NCBI RefSeq assembly: GCF_001270745.1
Contig: NZ_KQ434755.1
Coordinates: 166,542 to 230,541, forward strand
Length of the DNA: 64,000 nt
DNA from: Jiangella muralis
GTDB taxonomy: Bacteria; Actinomycetota; Actinomycetes; Jiangellales; Jiangellaceae
Reading direction: 5' to 3'
A program made the position numbers and the translations under genes. Shown here in pieces: positions 56,073 through 64,000 of this stretch; the first letter of the stretch is position 1; every line of letters starts with the position of its first letter. Under the pieces are notes generated by a model. That model had not been told where the DNA came from. It saw only the letters and a program-made list of their open reading frames with translations, and ran no database searches.

Positions 56073-56968
56073 GTGCGCCGGTGAATCTCGACGAGACGCT
56101 GGAGCGGTCGACGGCACAGGCCCCGCGGGCCACGAGCGCGGGCCGGGCCGGACGCCGTGGCCGCCGGCGGCGTCCGCGCTGGATCCATGTGCCGCTGGTC
56201 GTCCTGGCGTTCGCGACCGCGTTCCCGTTCTACGCCATGGTGGTGCTGGCGCTGCAGCCGGGCAAGCCCATCGACCTGCCCGGATCGCTGCTGCCGTCGA
56301 ACATCTCGTTCGACGCGTTCAGTGCGGCGCTCGGCAGCGACCGGACGGCGGGGTGGGCCTGGAACTCGGCCGTGTACTCCATCGTGTCGGTCGTGCTGGT
56401 GCTGCTGCTGGCGTCGATGGCCGGCTACGCGTTCGCCAAGAAGCGCTTCTTCGGCCGTGAGGTGATCTTCTGGGTCTTCGTCGCGACGATGATGATCCCG
56501 GGGCACCTGACCCTGATTCCGCTGTTCATCACGATCTCGGAGCTGAACGGCCTCGACACCATGTGGGGACTGATCGTCCCGACGCTGGCCAACGCGCAGG
56601 CGATGTTCCTGATGCGGCAGTTCATTCAGGAGATTCCCGACGAGCTCATCGATGCCGCACGCATCGACGGCGCCGGCGAGCTGCGCATCTACTGGTCGAT
56701 CATCCTGCCGCAGACCAAGCCGATCATGGCGACCCTCGGGACGTTCGTCTTCCTGTGGCACTGGAACGACTTCCTCTGGCCGCTGGTGTCCATGCGCAGC
56801 CCGGAGAACTACGTGTTGACGGTCGGGCTGAACAGCATCCAGGAACAGAACGTCCCGCTCGCCACCGTGATGGCGGCCGCCGCCGTCACGTTCGTTCCCA
56901 CGTTGCTCGTGTTCTTGTTCCTGCAACGGTTCTTCGTCCGCGGCGTGATGATGAGCGGCCTGAAGTGA
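56069..56968 (+). CDS. ABC transporter permease (MalG/UgpE type)
   Basis: 299 residues, GTG start overlapping the previous stop. A basic, Arg-rich N-terminal tail precedes six helices. The EAA loop is ELIDAARIDGAGELRIYWSIILPQTKPIM. The C-terminus FFVRGVMMSGLK is standard for this subunit. Confidence 0.92.
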   Translation: MSAPVNLDETLERSTAQAPRATSAGRAGRRGRRRRPRWIHVPLVVLAFATAFPFYAMVVLALQPGKPIDLPGSLLPSNISFDAFSAALGSDRTAGWAWNSAVYSIVSVVLVLLLASMAGYAFAKKRFFGREVIFWVFVATMMIPGHLTLIPLFITISELNGLDTMWGLIVPTLANAQAMFLMRQFIQEIPDELIDAARIDGAGELRIYWSIILPQTKPIMATLGTFVFLWHWNDFLWPLVSMRSPENYVLTVGLNSIQEQNVPLATVMAAAAVTFVPTLLVFLFLQRFFVRGVMMSGLK

Positions 56969-56993
56969 TCCAACCAGCGAGAGGTGACGCCAC

Positions 56994-57947
56994 ATGGTCA
57001 ACAGGGTGACGGTCGCCGCGGTGTCGGCGTTCGCGCAACCGTGGGACGAGCAGGTGAAGCCGGCCGACGTCGTCGACCGGATGATCACGCATTGGGGCGA
57101 GCGGCTGGAGACCGTCATCCACCAGCGGCCGGACCTGCTGGTGCTGCCGGAGTACTGCGACCGGCCCTACGTCGCGACCTACCCACGCGACCTCCTCGAG
57201 GAGTACTACGCCATCCGCGGCGATCGGATCCGCGACTTCTTCGCGGAGAAGGCGGCCGAGTTCGGCATCAACATCGCCTACTCGGCGTCCCGGGACACCC
57301 CGGCGGGCCGGTTCAACTCGACCCAGTTCCTCGGCCGCGACGGCGCCGTCGTGGGCGTGTACGACAAGTGCTTCATCACCGACGGTGAACGGTCGGTGAT
57401 GGGCGTGACGCCGGGCGCCGGCGCCCGCACCGTCCAGCTGGACTTCGGCAGCGTAGCCGGAACCATCTGCTTCGACCTGAACTTCGAGGAGCTGCTCGTC
57501 GACGTCGCCCGGCTCCGGCCGGACCTGGTGGTGTTCAGCTCGGCCTTCCACGGCGGGTACCTGCAGAGCCACTGGGCCTACACCGCCCGGGCGCACTTCG
57601 TCGGGGCGATCTACCCGCCGTCGAAGAGCGCCGTCCTGAACCCGTTCGGCGAGGTGATCTCCACCAGCACCAACTACCGGCACGAGACGATCGCCGAGAT
57701 CAACCTGGACTCGGCGCTCATCCACATCGACTTCAACGGCGTCAAGTTCAACGCGATCCGCCGCGAGTACGGACGCGACGTGCGCATTCACGACCCGGGC
57801 TCGATCGGCGCCGTCATGATCAGCTCGGAGCGGGACGGGCTGAGCATCGACGAGGTGATCGACCGGTTCGAGTTGGTGCGCCTGGACGACTACTTCACCC
57901 GCGTCCGGACGTTCCGCGCGGACGCGAGCCGAGCCGGAACCGTCTGA
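56994..57947 (+). CDS. Carbon-nitrogen hydrolase at the end of the ABC operon
   Basis: Nitrilase-superfamily amidase of 317 residues. Glu53 in LLVLPEYCDRP, Lys125 in VYDKCFITDGE and Cys159 in GTICFDLNFEE form the triad. Starts 25 bases after the permease stop, so it probably shares promoter D. Its presence in a sugar uptake operon suggests the substrate carries an amide or ureido group, or that it releases an N-acyl or N-carbamoyl group. Not closely similar to the amidase at 5.6 kb. Confidence 0.88.
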   Translation: MVNRVTVAAVSAFAQPWDEQVKPADVVDRMITHWGERLETVIHQRPDLLVLPEYCDRPYVATYPRDLLEEYYAIRGDRIRDFFAEKAAEFGINIAYSASRDTPAGRFNSTQFLGRDGAVVGVYDKCFITDGERSVMGVTPGAGARTVQLDFGSVAGTICFDLNFEELLVDVARLRPDLVVFSSAFHGGYLQSHWAYTARAHFVGAIYPPSKSAVLNPFGEVISTSTNYRHETIAEINLDSALIHIDFNGVKFNAIRREYGRDVRIHDPGSIGAVMISSERDGLSIDEVIDRFELVRLDDYFTRVRTFRADASRAGTV

Positions 57948-57965
57948 CTGCCCGCGGGACGACGG

Positions 57966-57995
57966 AAGGGGCCGCGCCGGATGGCGCGGCCCCTT
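57966..57995. terminator. Strong hairpin terminator between convergent operons
   Basis: AAGGGGCCGCGCC, GGAT loop and the exact complement ending in CCCTT make a 13-bp perfect stem. It lies between the amidase stop and the end of the leftward secreted-protein operon, so it can serve both strands. Confidence 0.9.
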
Positions 57996-58016
57996 CTCGT
58001 TGGCTGCCGTGAAGGA

Positions 58017-60911
58017 TCAGTCCACCACGCACTGTCCGCTGCGGGGACCGGTCACGGTGTTCGATCCGGCCTGCTCGATGATGGCCGGGCTGTTGCCGGT
58101 ACAGGCCAGTGGGCCGGTGATCTCGTTGTCGGCGAAGTCGACCTGGTCGGCGGCGTTGCCGGCCAGTTCGACGGGGCCGGTGACGGTGTTGCCGCTGAAC
58201 CGGAACCGGCCGGTGGTTCCGGCGATGGCGACCGGGCCGTTCAGCGTGGAGCCGGTGACCTCGACGGTGCCGGCCGAGCTGACGCGGAGCGGGCCGGTGA
58301 TCGTGGCGTCGGTGGCGTGCAGGCTGCCGCCGCCGCTGATGGTCACCGGTCCGTCGACCGTCGCACCGGTCACGCAGACGGTGCTGCCGTCGGCGGTCAG
58401 CGGTGCCGCGAGGTCCTCGTCGACGGTGACATCGCACCGCACTGCCGGTGCGGCCGGGGTCCAGCGCAGCAGCTCGGAGCCGGTCGCGTAGTAGTACCGG
58501 CCCTGGGCGTCGATGGCGAGGTTGGCGGTGTTGGTGGCGATGATCTCCATGTCCAGCGTCAGGGGATCGACCTCGAAGACCCGGCCGCTCGTGGATCCCA
58601 CCAGCATGCCGTTGTGCCAGTACAGCTCCCGCCCCCGGACATAGGCGGCGCTGTCGTCGGTGTTGAAGTACCGCCGCTGGGCGACGACCTGCCTCGTCTC
58701 GGGGTCGAACTTGAAGATCGAGTTCGCGGTCAGCCCCCACAGGTACCCGTCGTCGTCGAAGACCAGCGCCGAGACGTGGCCGTCGCCCGGCACCGGGACG
58801 GTGTCGAACACGACCTCGCCGGTGGCCGGGTCGAAGACGAACAGCTTGCCCTCGGTCTCGGTCGGTTCCTGACCAAGACCGCCGGTGATGCCGGAACCGC
58901 CGTAGAGCAGGCCGTCGCGGTACTGGAGCGCGTAGATCGACTGGTTCTGGATGAGGTTGTCGTGGACCTCCAGGGTCATCGACTCCGGGTCGAGGATCGC
59001 CAGCGCTCCGCCGAGCCGCGCCGGAATGGGGAAGGTGCCGACGGCCACCTTGTCGCCCATGCTGGTCATCGCGATCGGCCGGTCCTGCTCGTGGCCGACG
59101 TAGATTCTCGGCCGCGGGTTGACACCCGGCTCGAGCGGCTGCGACGGGTCGTAGACGTTGATGCCGGCATTGGTGTAGGTGCCGTAGATCAGCAGGCCGT
59201 CGTGCGAGTGGAAGTCCATGATCTGCCCACTCAGCGGCAGCGAGGTCGTCTCGTCGGTCTCCGGGTCGAGGTGGACGAAGCCGGCACCGCCGAGATACAC
59301 GTCGCCGGCCGGGCCGGCGCCGATGGAGCGGATGAGGATGGCGGCGCCCAGCGCCTCGGTCGGCCGTGTGCCGCACTCGCCGCTGACCGGATCGTAGGTG
59401 TAGAACGTGCCGTCGGCGCGCGCGGTGACGAGTGTCTTGTCGGAACCGCCGTCGTTGGGCAGCGGCACCGGGTTCCACATGCGGGCGGCGCCGCCGTCGA
59501 GGTCGAAGCAGGTGGACCGCTCGGTTCCGGTGTCGAGGTCGTAGGCGACCGAGCCGCCACCCATCAGCGGAACCAGGACCTCGCGGTGGGTCTCTGCCCC
59601 ACTGACGGTCTCGAACACCGGGGAGACGCCGAGCCCGACGGCTTCCTGGCTGATCGTGTCGATCCAGGTGGAGGTCTCGAGGTCGTAGACGTGCAGCCGG
59701 TTCGACGGGTAGTACCGGACGAACAGCAGGTTCTCCCGGACGTCGACGTCGTAGGCGAACTCCTGGCCGGTCTCGGAGTCGGGGTTCGGGATGATCGTCA
59801 CCTGGTCGGTGGTCAGGTCGACGACGCCGACGGCGGCCGTCGAGCCGAGGCCGACGTAGGCCGTCTCACCGACGACGTCCATGCTGCGCACGTACTTGTT
59901 GCCGGCCTGGACCGTGCCGTGGTCGTGCCAGGTGCCGTCAGCGGGGTCGTAGGAGAAGACCTTGCCGTCGGGGTACGAGCCCCACACGATCCGGCCGGAC
60001 TCGGTGACGCCGGTGGCCCAGAGGTTCGTCTGGCCGAACGGCTTCTCCTTGATCAGTTCGAACGACAGGTCGTCGGGGTCGAACCGCCACACGGCGCCCA
60101 TGACGTCGCTGCCGACATAGATCGACCGGTCCGGCGCGGTGGCGTACGACCACGCCTGCCAGATGTTGTCCATCTCCTTGGACGCCAGCAGCTCGCCGGT
60201 GTTGATGTCGACGACACTGGCGATGGACGGCTCGCCCTTGGCGATCACCAGCCCGATGGCCCGGCCGGACGCGTCGGTGGTGTAGCCGATGCCGGCCGAC
60301 ACGAGATTGGTGATCGGTGTGCCCAGGCTCTCATGGGTGCCGCGGAACGGGGCCGGTTCGAACCGGACGTTGTCCACGTAGGCGTCGACGGTGGCGGTGC
60401 TGCCGCTGTTCATCACCACCTGGGCCTGCGTGGCGCCGTCCGGCACCGTGGTCGTCCAGGACTGCGGGGACCACGCGTCGAGGTCGGGGGACCACCGCAC
60501 GTTGTCGATGCCGACCCGCTCGCCCGCGCCGTCCAGGAAGTACATCGTGGAGTTGATCGTTCCGGACGTGACGTACAGATCGAGGCGGACCCGGTACTCC
60601 TCCCCGGCGGTGACGGGCACGGCAGCCGAGACGACGGCGCCGCCGTACTGCGTGTCCTCGTCGACGAAGTGCAGACTCCGGGAGCCGTCAGAGGCGCGCT
60701 CGTCGGTCACCTCGACCCGGACGGTGGGACGCAGCCACTGGGGTGACCAGCCCTCGATCTCTCCGCCGGCGCCGACGGCAGCCTCGAAGCTGGGATTGAC
60801 CAGCGGGTTGCCGGCCGCCTCGTCCGCCGCCGCGGTGGGCAGGGCAGCCAGCAGGCCACCGATGGCGACACTCGCCAGCATGGCTGGCACAGCACGTGTC
60901 GACAGGGTCAT
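58017..60911 (-). CDS. Large secreted propeller-solenoid protein, copy 1
   Basis: 964 residues, function unknown. Signal peptide (AMLASVAIGGLLAALPTAAA). Residues about 35-175 form a carbohydrate-binding-module-like jelly roll (NPLVNPSFEAAVG, IEGW, DAYVDNVRFEPAPF). From about 185 to 830 there are many propeller-like repeats with GYTTDASGRAIG, SIYVGSDVMGAVWRFDPDD, LFVFDPATGEVVFDTVPVPG and LYWHNGMLVGSTSGRVFEVDP. The last about 110 residues are five turns of about 20 residues with TVDGPV, TITGPL, TLNGPV, TVTGPV and EITGPL, ending TVTGPRSGQC. No catalytic motif I can name. Last gene of the leftward operon; starts one base after copy 2 ends. Confidence 0.85.
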   Translation of the reverse strand: MTLSTRAVPAMLASVAIGGLLAALPTAAADEAAGNPLVNPSFEAAVGAGGEIEGWSPQWLRPTVRVEVTDERASDGSRSLHFVDEDTQYGGAVVSAAVPVTAGEEYRVRLDLYVTSGTINSTMYFLDGAGERVGIDNVRWSPDLDAWSPQSWTTTVPDGATQAQVVMNSGSTATVDAYVDNVRFEPAPFRGTHESLGTPITNLVSAGIGYTTDASGRAIGLVIAKGEPSIASVVDINTGELLASKEMDNIWQAWSYATAPDRSIYVGSDVMGAVWRFDPDDLSFELIKEKPFGQTNLWATGVTESGRIVWGSYPDGKVFSYDPADGTWHDHGTVQAGNKYVRSMDVVGETAYVGLGSTAAVGVVDLTTDQVTIIPNPDSETGQEFAYDVDVRENLLFVRYYPSNRLHVYDLETSTWIDTISQEAVGLGVSPVFETVSGAETHREVLVPLMGGGSVAYDLDTGTERSTCFDLDGGAARMWNPVPLPNDGGSDKTLVTARADGTFYTYDPVSGECGTRPTEALGAAILIRSIGAGPAGDVYLGGAGFVHLDPETDETTSLPLSGQIMDFHSHDGLLIYGTYTNAGINVYDPSQPLEPGVNPRPRIYVGHEQDRPIAMTSMGDKVAVGTFPIPARLGGALAILDPESMTLEVHDNLIQNQSIYALQYRDGLLYGGSGITGGLGQEPTETEGKLFVFDPATGEVVFDTVPVPGDGHVSALVFDDDGYLWGLTANSIFKFDPETRQVVAQRRYFNTDDSAAYVRGRELYWHNGMLVGSTSGRVFEVDPLTLDMEIIATNTANLAIDAQGRYYYATGSELLRWTPAAPAVRCDVTVDEDLAAPLTADGSTVCVTGATVDGPVTISGGGSLHATDATITGPLRVSSAGTVEVTGSTLNGPVAIAGTTGRFRFSGNTVTGPVELAGNAADQVDFADNEITGPLACTGNSPAIIEQAGSNTVTGPRSGQCVVD

Positions 60912-60912
60912 G

Positions 60913-63816
60913 TCACTCCATCCCCAGCTGGCACTGCCCGTCGCGCGGCCCGGTCACGGTGTTCGAGCCGGCCTGGCCAACGAGGTAGGCGTTGTTGCCG
61001 GTGCAGGCGAGCGGTCCGGTGATCTCGTTCGCGGTGAAGCTGAACTCGTCGGCGGCGTTGCCGGTCAGGCGCACCGGTCCGCTGATCGTGTTGCCGGTGA
61101 ATCGGAGGCGGGTGCTGGTGCCGCCGATGTCGACCGGGCCACTCAGCGTGGATCCGGTGACGTCGAGCGTGCCGGCCGAGGTGACGCTGAGCGGGCCGGC
61201 GATCGTGGCGTCGGTGACGTGCAGGCTGCCGCCGCCGGACACGTTGACCGGTCCGTCGACCGTCACGCCGTTCACACAGACGGTGCTGCCGTCGGCGGTC
61301 AGCGGTGCTGCGCGGTCCTCGTCGACGGTGACGTCGCACCGCACCTCGGCCGCGGCGGGGGTCCAGCGCAGCAGCTCCGACGAGCGGCCGTAGTAGTACC
61401 GGCCGTCCCGATCGATGGCGAGGTTGGCGGTGTTGGTGGCGATGATCTCCATGTCCAGCGTGTCCGGGTCCACCTCGAAGACCCGCCCGCTGGTCGAGCC
61501 GACCAGCATGCCGTTGTGCCAGTAGAGTTCCCGGCCTCGGACGTAGGCTCGGCTGTCGTCGGTGTTGAAGTACCGCCGCTGCGCGACGACCTCGCGGGTG
61601 GCAGGGTCGAACTTGAAGATCGAGTTTGCCGTCACGCCCCAGAGGTAGCCCTCGTCGTCGAAGACCAGTCCGGACACGTGGCCGTCGCCAGGCACCGGAA
61701 CCGTGTCGAACACGACTTCCTCGGTGTCGGGGTCGAAGATGAACAGCTTGCCCTCGGTTTCAGTGGGCACCTGCCCAAGACCGCCGGTGATGCCGGAGCC
61801 GCCGTAGAGCAGACCGTCGCGGTACTGCAGGGCGTAGATCGACTGGTTGTGGATGATGTTGTCGTACACCTCCATCGTCATCGCCTGCGGGTCGAGGATC
61901 GCGAGCGCACCGCCCAGCCGGGCCGGCACCGGGAAGGTGCCGATGGCCACCTTGTCGTCCATGCTGGTCATCGCGATGGGCCGGTCCTGCTGGTGTCCGA
62001 CCCGCAGCCTCGGCCGCGGGTTGACGCCGGACTCCCAGGGGAGCGACGGGTCGTAGACGTCGATGCCCGCGCCGGTGTAGGTGCCGTAGATCAGTAGGCC
62101 GTCGTGCGAGTGGAAGTCCATGATCTGACCGCTCAACGGCAGGCTGGTGGCCTCGCCGGTGTCCGGGTCGATGTGCGCGAACGCGGCGCCGCCGGTGTAG
62201 ATGTCACCCGCTGGGCCGGTGCCGATGGTGCGCATCGTGGTCGCCGCGCCGAGCGCGTCGGTGGGCAGCATCTTGCAGGAGTCGGTGGCCGGGTCGAAGG
62301 CGAAGAACTCGCCGTTGTTGCCGCGCGCCGTCACCAGCACCTGGTCGGACATGCCGTCGATCTGCATCGGCACGTCGCTCCAGTTCCGCACCGCCGAGCC
62401 GCCGATGTCGAAGCAGGTGGGCCGGGTCGCCCCGGTGTCCAGGTCATAGGCCAGCGACTTGCCGCCGACGAGCGGGAACATCACCTCGCGGTGGGTCACG
62501 CCGTCGCGCACGGTCTCGAACTCCGGCGAGACGTTCAGTCCGACGACGGGCTGCTCGATCTCGTCCACCCAGGTGCCGGTGGTCAGGTCGTAGACGTGCA
62601 GGATGCTCGACGGCCGGTAGCGGACGAACATGAGGTTGCCGCGGATGTCGATGTCGTCGACGAACTCCTGGTTCGTCTCCGACGGCGGGTTCGGCAGGAT
62701 GGTCACCACGTCGGTGGTCAGGTCGACCTTGGCCAGGACGGCGGCGGTGGCGCCGAGGCCGACGTACGCGGTCTCGCCGACGATGTCGATGACCCGGGCG
62801 TACTTGTTGCCGGGGTTGACGGTGCCGTGGTCGTGCCAGCTGCCGTCGGTGGGGTTGTAGGAGAAGAGCTTGCCGTCGGGGTACGAGCCCCACACGACGC
62901 GGCCCGACTCGGTCATGCCGATGCCCCAGAGGTTCGTCTGGCCGTACGGCTTCTCGTTCAGCAGCTCGAAGGTCATGGCGTCGGGGTCGAACCGGTAGAT
63001 GGCACCGACGAAGTCGCTGCCGATGTAGATGCTGCGGTCGTCGGCGGTCACGTAGGTCCAGGCCTGGCCGATCTTGGGCATCTCCTGGCTGTGCAGCAGT
63101 TCGCCGGTGTTGATGTCCACCACGCTCGCGACCGACGGCTCGCCCTTGGCGATCACCACTCCGATGGCCCGGCCGGAGGCGTCGGTGGTGTAGCCGATGC
63201 CAGCCGACACGAGATCGGTCAGTGGCCGGCCGAGGCTCTCCTCGGTCCCGCGGAACGGCGCCGGCTCGAACCGGACGTTGTCCACGTAGGCGTCGACGGT
63301 CGCGGTGCTGCCGCTGTTCATCACCACCTGGGCCTGCGTGGCGCCCGCGGGCACGGTGGTCACCCAGGTCTGCGGGGACCACGCGTTGAGCACGGAGTCC
63401 CAGCTGTAGGTGTCGATGCCGACTCGGGTCCCGGCGCTGTCCAGGTAGTACACGGTGGAGTTCATGGTCCCGGACGTGACGTAGAGGTCGAGCCGGATGC
63501 GGTACTCCTCACCGGCGACGGCCGGTACCGCGGCGGAGGCGATGGCGCCGCCGAGCCTCGTGTCCGGGTCGGCGAAGTGCAGGCTCTGGGCGCCGTGGGA
63601 GGCGCGTTCGCCGGTCACCTCGGCGGTCCCCGCGGGCGGCAGCCACAACGTCGACCAGCCTTCGATCGCACCGTCCGCACCCACCGGTGCCTCGAAGCTG
63701 GGGTTGACCAGCGGATTGCTGCCGTCTTCCGCCGACGCCGCGGGCGCGGCGGCGGCCGGTACGGCCGCCATCAGCCCGGCCGCCAGGACCGAGACGCCTC
63801 GTCTTCTCCACGTCAT
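60913..63816 (-). CDS. Large secreted propeller-solenoid protein, copy 2
   Basis: 967 residues with the same architecture and very high similarity to copy 1 throughout. Signal peptide (VSVLAAGLMAAVPAAAAPAASA), jelly roll starting NPLVNPSFEAPVG, propeller with SIYIGSDFVGAIYRFDPDA and LFIFDPDTEEVVFDTVPVPG, and C-terminal turns TVDGPV, TIAGPL, TLSGPV, TISGPV, EITGPL, then NTVTGPRDGQC. Differences concentrate in the signal peptide and in the middle of the propeller (for example the region around NNGEFFAFDPATDSC). ATG at 63816 after AAGGAG. Recent tandem duplication is likely. Function unknown; export and the binding-type domain suggest polysaccharide recognition or cleavage. Confidence 0.85.
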   Translation of the reverse strand: MTWRRRGVSVLAAGLMAAVPAAAAPAASAEDGSNPLVNPSFEAPVGADGAIEGWSTLWLPPAGTAEVTGERASHGAQSLHFADPDTRLGGAIASAAVPAVAGEEYRIRLDLYVTSGTMNSTVYYLDSAGTRVGIDTYSWDSVLNAWSPQTWVTTVPAGATQAQVVMNSGSTATVDAYVDNVRFEPAPFRGTEESLGRPLTDLVSAGIGYTTDASGRAIGVVIAKGEPSVASVVDINTGELLHSQEMPKIGQAWTYVTADDRSIYIGSDFVGAIYRFDPDAMTFELLNEKPYGQTNLWGIGMTESGRVVWGSYPDGKLFSYNPTDGSWHDHGTVNPGNKYARVIDIVGETAYVGLGATAAVLAKVDLTTDVVTILPNPPSETNQEFVDDIDIRGNLMFVRYRPSSILHVYDLTTGTWVDEIEQPVVGLNVSPEFETVRDGVTHREVMFPLVGGKSLAYDLDTGATRPTCFDIGGSAVRNWSDVPMQIDGMSDQVLVTARGNNGEFFAFDPATDSCKMLPTDALGAATTMRTIGTGPAGDIYTGGAAFAHIDPDTGEATSLPLSGQIMDFHSHDGLLIYGTYTGAGIDVYDPSLPWESGVNPRPRLRVGHQQDRPIAMTSMDDKVAIGTFPVPARLGGALAILDPQAMTMEVYDNIIHNQSIYALQYRDGLLYGGSGITGGLGQVPTETEGKLFIFDPDTEEVVFDTVPVPGDGHVSGLVFDDEGYLWGVTANSIFKFDPATREVVAQRRYFNTDDSRAYVRGRELYWHNGMLVGSTSGRVFEVDPDTLDMEIIATNTANLAIDRDGRYYYGRSSELLRWTPAAAEVRCDVTVDEDRAAPLTADGSTVCVNGVTVDGPVNVSGGGSLHVTDATIAGPLSVTSAGTLDVTGSTLSGPVDIGGTSTRLRFTGNTISGPVRLTGNAADEFSFTANEITGPLACTGNNAYLVGQAGSNTVTGPRDGQCQLGME

Positions 63817-63853
63817 GTGGCACTCCTTCGCAAGTGGTGGCAGCGGGATGTCG

Positions 63854-64000
63854 TCAGAGGCCGGCGCATTGGCCGGTGCGGGCGCCGGTGACGGTGTTGG
63901 GTTCGCCGTCGCTGACCGGTGCGGGGTCGTTGCCGGTGCAGGCGAGGGCCCCGGTGATGGTGTTGCCGCCGACGACGGGTGGCGCCGTGGTGGTGTTGCC
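63854..64000 (-). CDS. C-terminus of a third secreted solenoid protein, cut by the right edge
   Basis: The last 48 codons of a leftward gene end with NTITGALACTGNDPAPV and NTVTGARTGQCAGL. This matches the final solenoid turn and Cys-containing cap of copies 1 and 2 (LACTGN...NTVTGPRxGQC). It ends 37 bases before copy 2 starts, so at least three such genes form one operon. Nothing upstream is visible. Confidence 0.78.
   Translation of the reverse strand, partial: GNTTTAPPVVGGNTITGALACTGNDPAPVSDGEPNTVTGARTGQCAGL

Noticed and set aside
57981-60746. 921-residue rightward frame over secreted protein copy 1, and the similar frame over copy 2
   Set aside because: They mirror the leftward genes and inherit their repeats; no start signal, no signal peptide, and composition dominated by Val, Gly, Asp and Arg as expected from antisense.
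58017-63816. Direct repeat of about 2.9 kb as a mobile element
   Set aside because: The repeat unit is exactly one gene with diverged ends and no terminal repeats, which fits tandem gene duplication.

Overview
This 64 kb window is very GC-rich, codes densely on both strands, and joins many genes by ATGA or GTGA stop/start overlaps with GGAGG-type ribosome sites. It has the family content of a soil or plant-associated actinomycete: XdhABC, MocR, lipoprotein-type sugar ABC systems without their own ATPase, and a DesT/DesA3-type desaturase locus. The genus cannot be fixed from the sequence alone. No rRNA, tRNA or CRISPR array was recognised. About 55 protein genes can be supported, most as catabolic operons with local regulators.

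Layout. 0-8 kb holds single housekeeping or accessory genes: an FAD monooxygenase/IclR pair, an M15 lipoprotein, an MFS exporter/MocR pair, a nitrilase-family amidase, a ricin-type lectin and an SDR. 8.0-9.8 kb is a palindrome-rich gene-free stretch followed by an IS256-type element with a frameshifted transposase. 10.1-15.6 kb carries an arylsulfatase and a TetR/ferredoxin reductase/acyl desaturase locus resembling Pseudomonas DesT-DesCB. 15.7-26.7 kb is a purine degradation cluster from guanine to ureidoglycolate (guaD, then xdhA-xdhB-xdhC-DUF6986-uricase-uraD-uraH-allB-allE); allantoate hydrolase is missing. 26.7-27.4 kb is a second gene-free island full of inverted repeats. 27.4-29.4 kb has small membrane proteins and a HAD phosphatase.

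29.5-38.0 kb is a self-contained LacI regulon: a secreted GH43-like propeller protein, a nucleoside hydrolase, a binding protein with two permeases, a ribokinase-type kinase, the LacI repressor and a second divergent nucleoside-hydrolase-like protein. It carries three copies of a CTAyTCGArTAG operator. 38-40.4 kb holds a membrane protein, glutamate dehydrogenase and a sulfatase remnant. 40.7-57.9 kb is a large sugar-acid and amino-sugar cluster (DapA-like lyase, NagB, NagA, ManD, mannonate-type SDR, four Gfo/Idh/MocA oxidoreductases, NanE, esterase-like hydrolase, 2-hydroxyacid dehydrogenase, ABC importer, nitrilase-family amidase). Four near-identical TGCAAnCGnTTGCA operators sit at its promoters, each next to a recognisable -35/-10 pair, but the matching LacI is not in the window.

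58-64 kb is a leftward operon of at least three tandem paralogues of a large secreted protein (signal peptide, jelly-roll-like domain, beta-propeller, C-terminal GPV/GPL solenoid repeats). I do not recognise a described function for it, and it is the strongest candidate for something new here. Other unusual signals are an 86-bp near-perfect inverted repeat in a leader at 48.7 kb and the long palindromes in the two gene-free islands.
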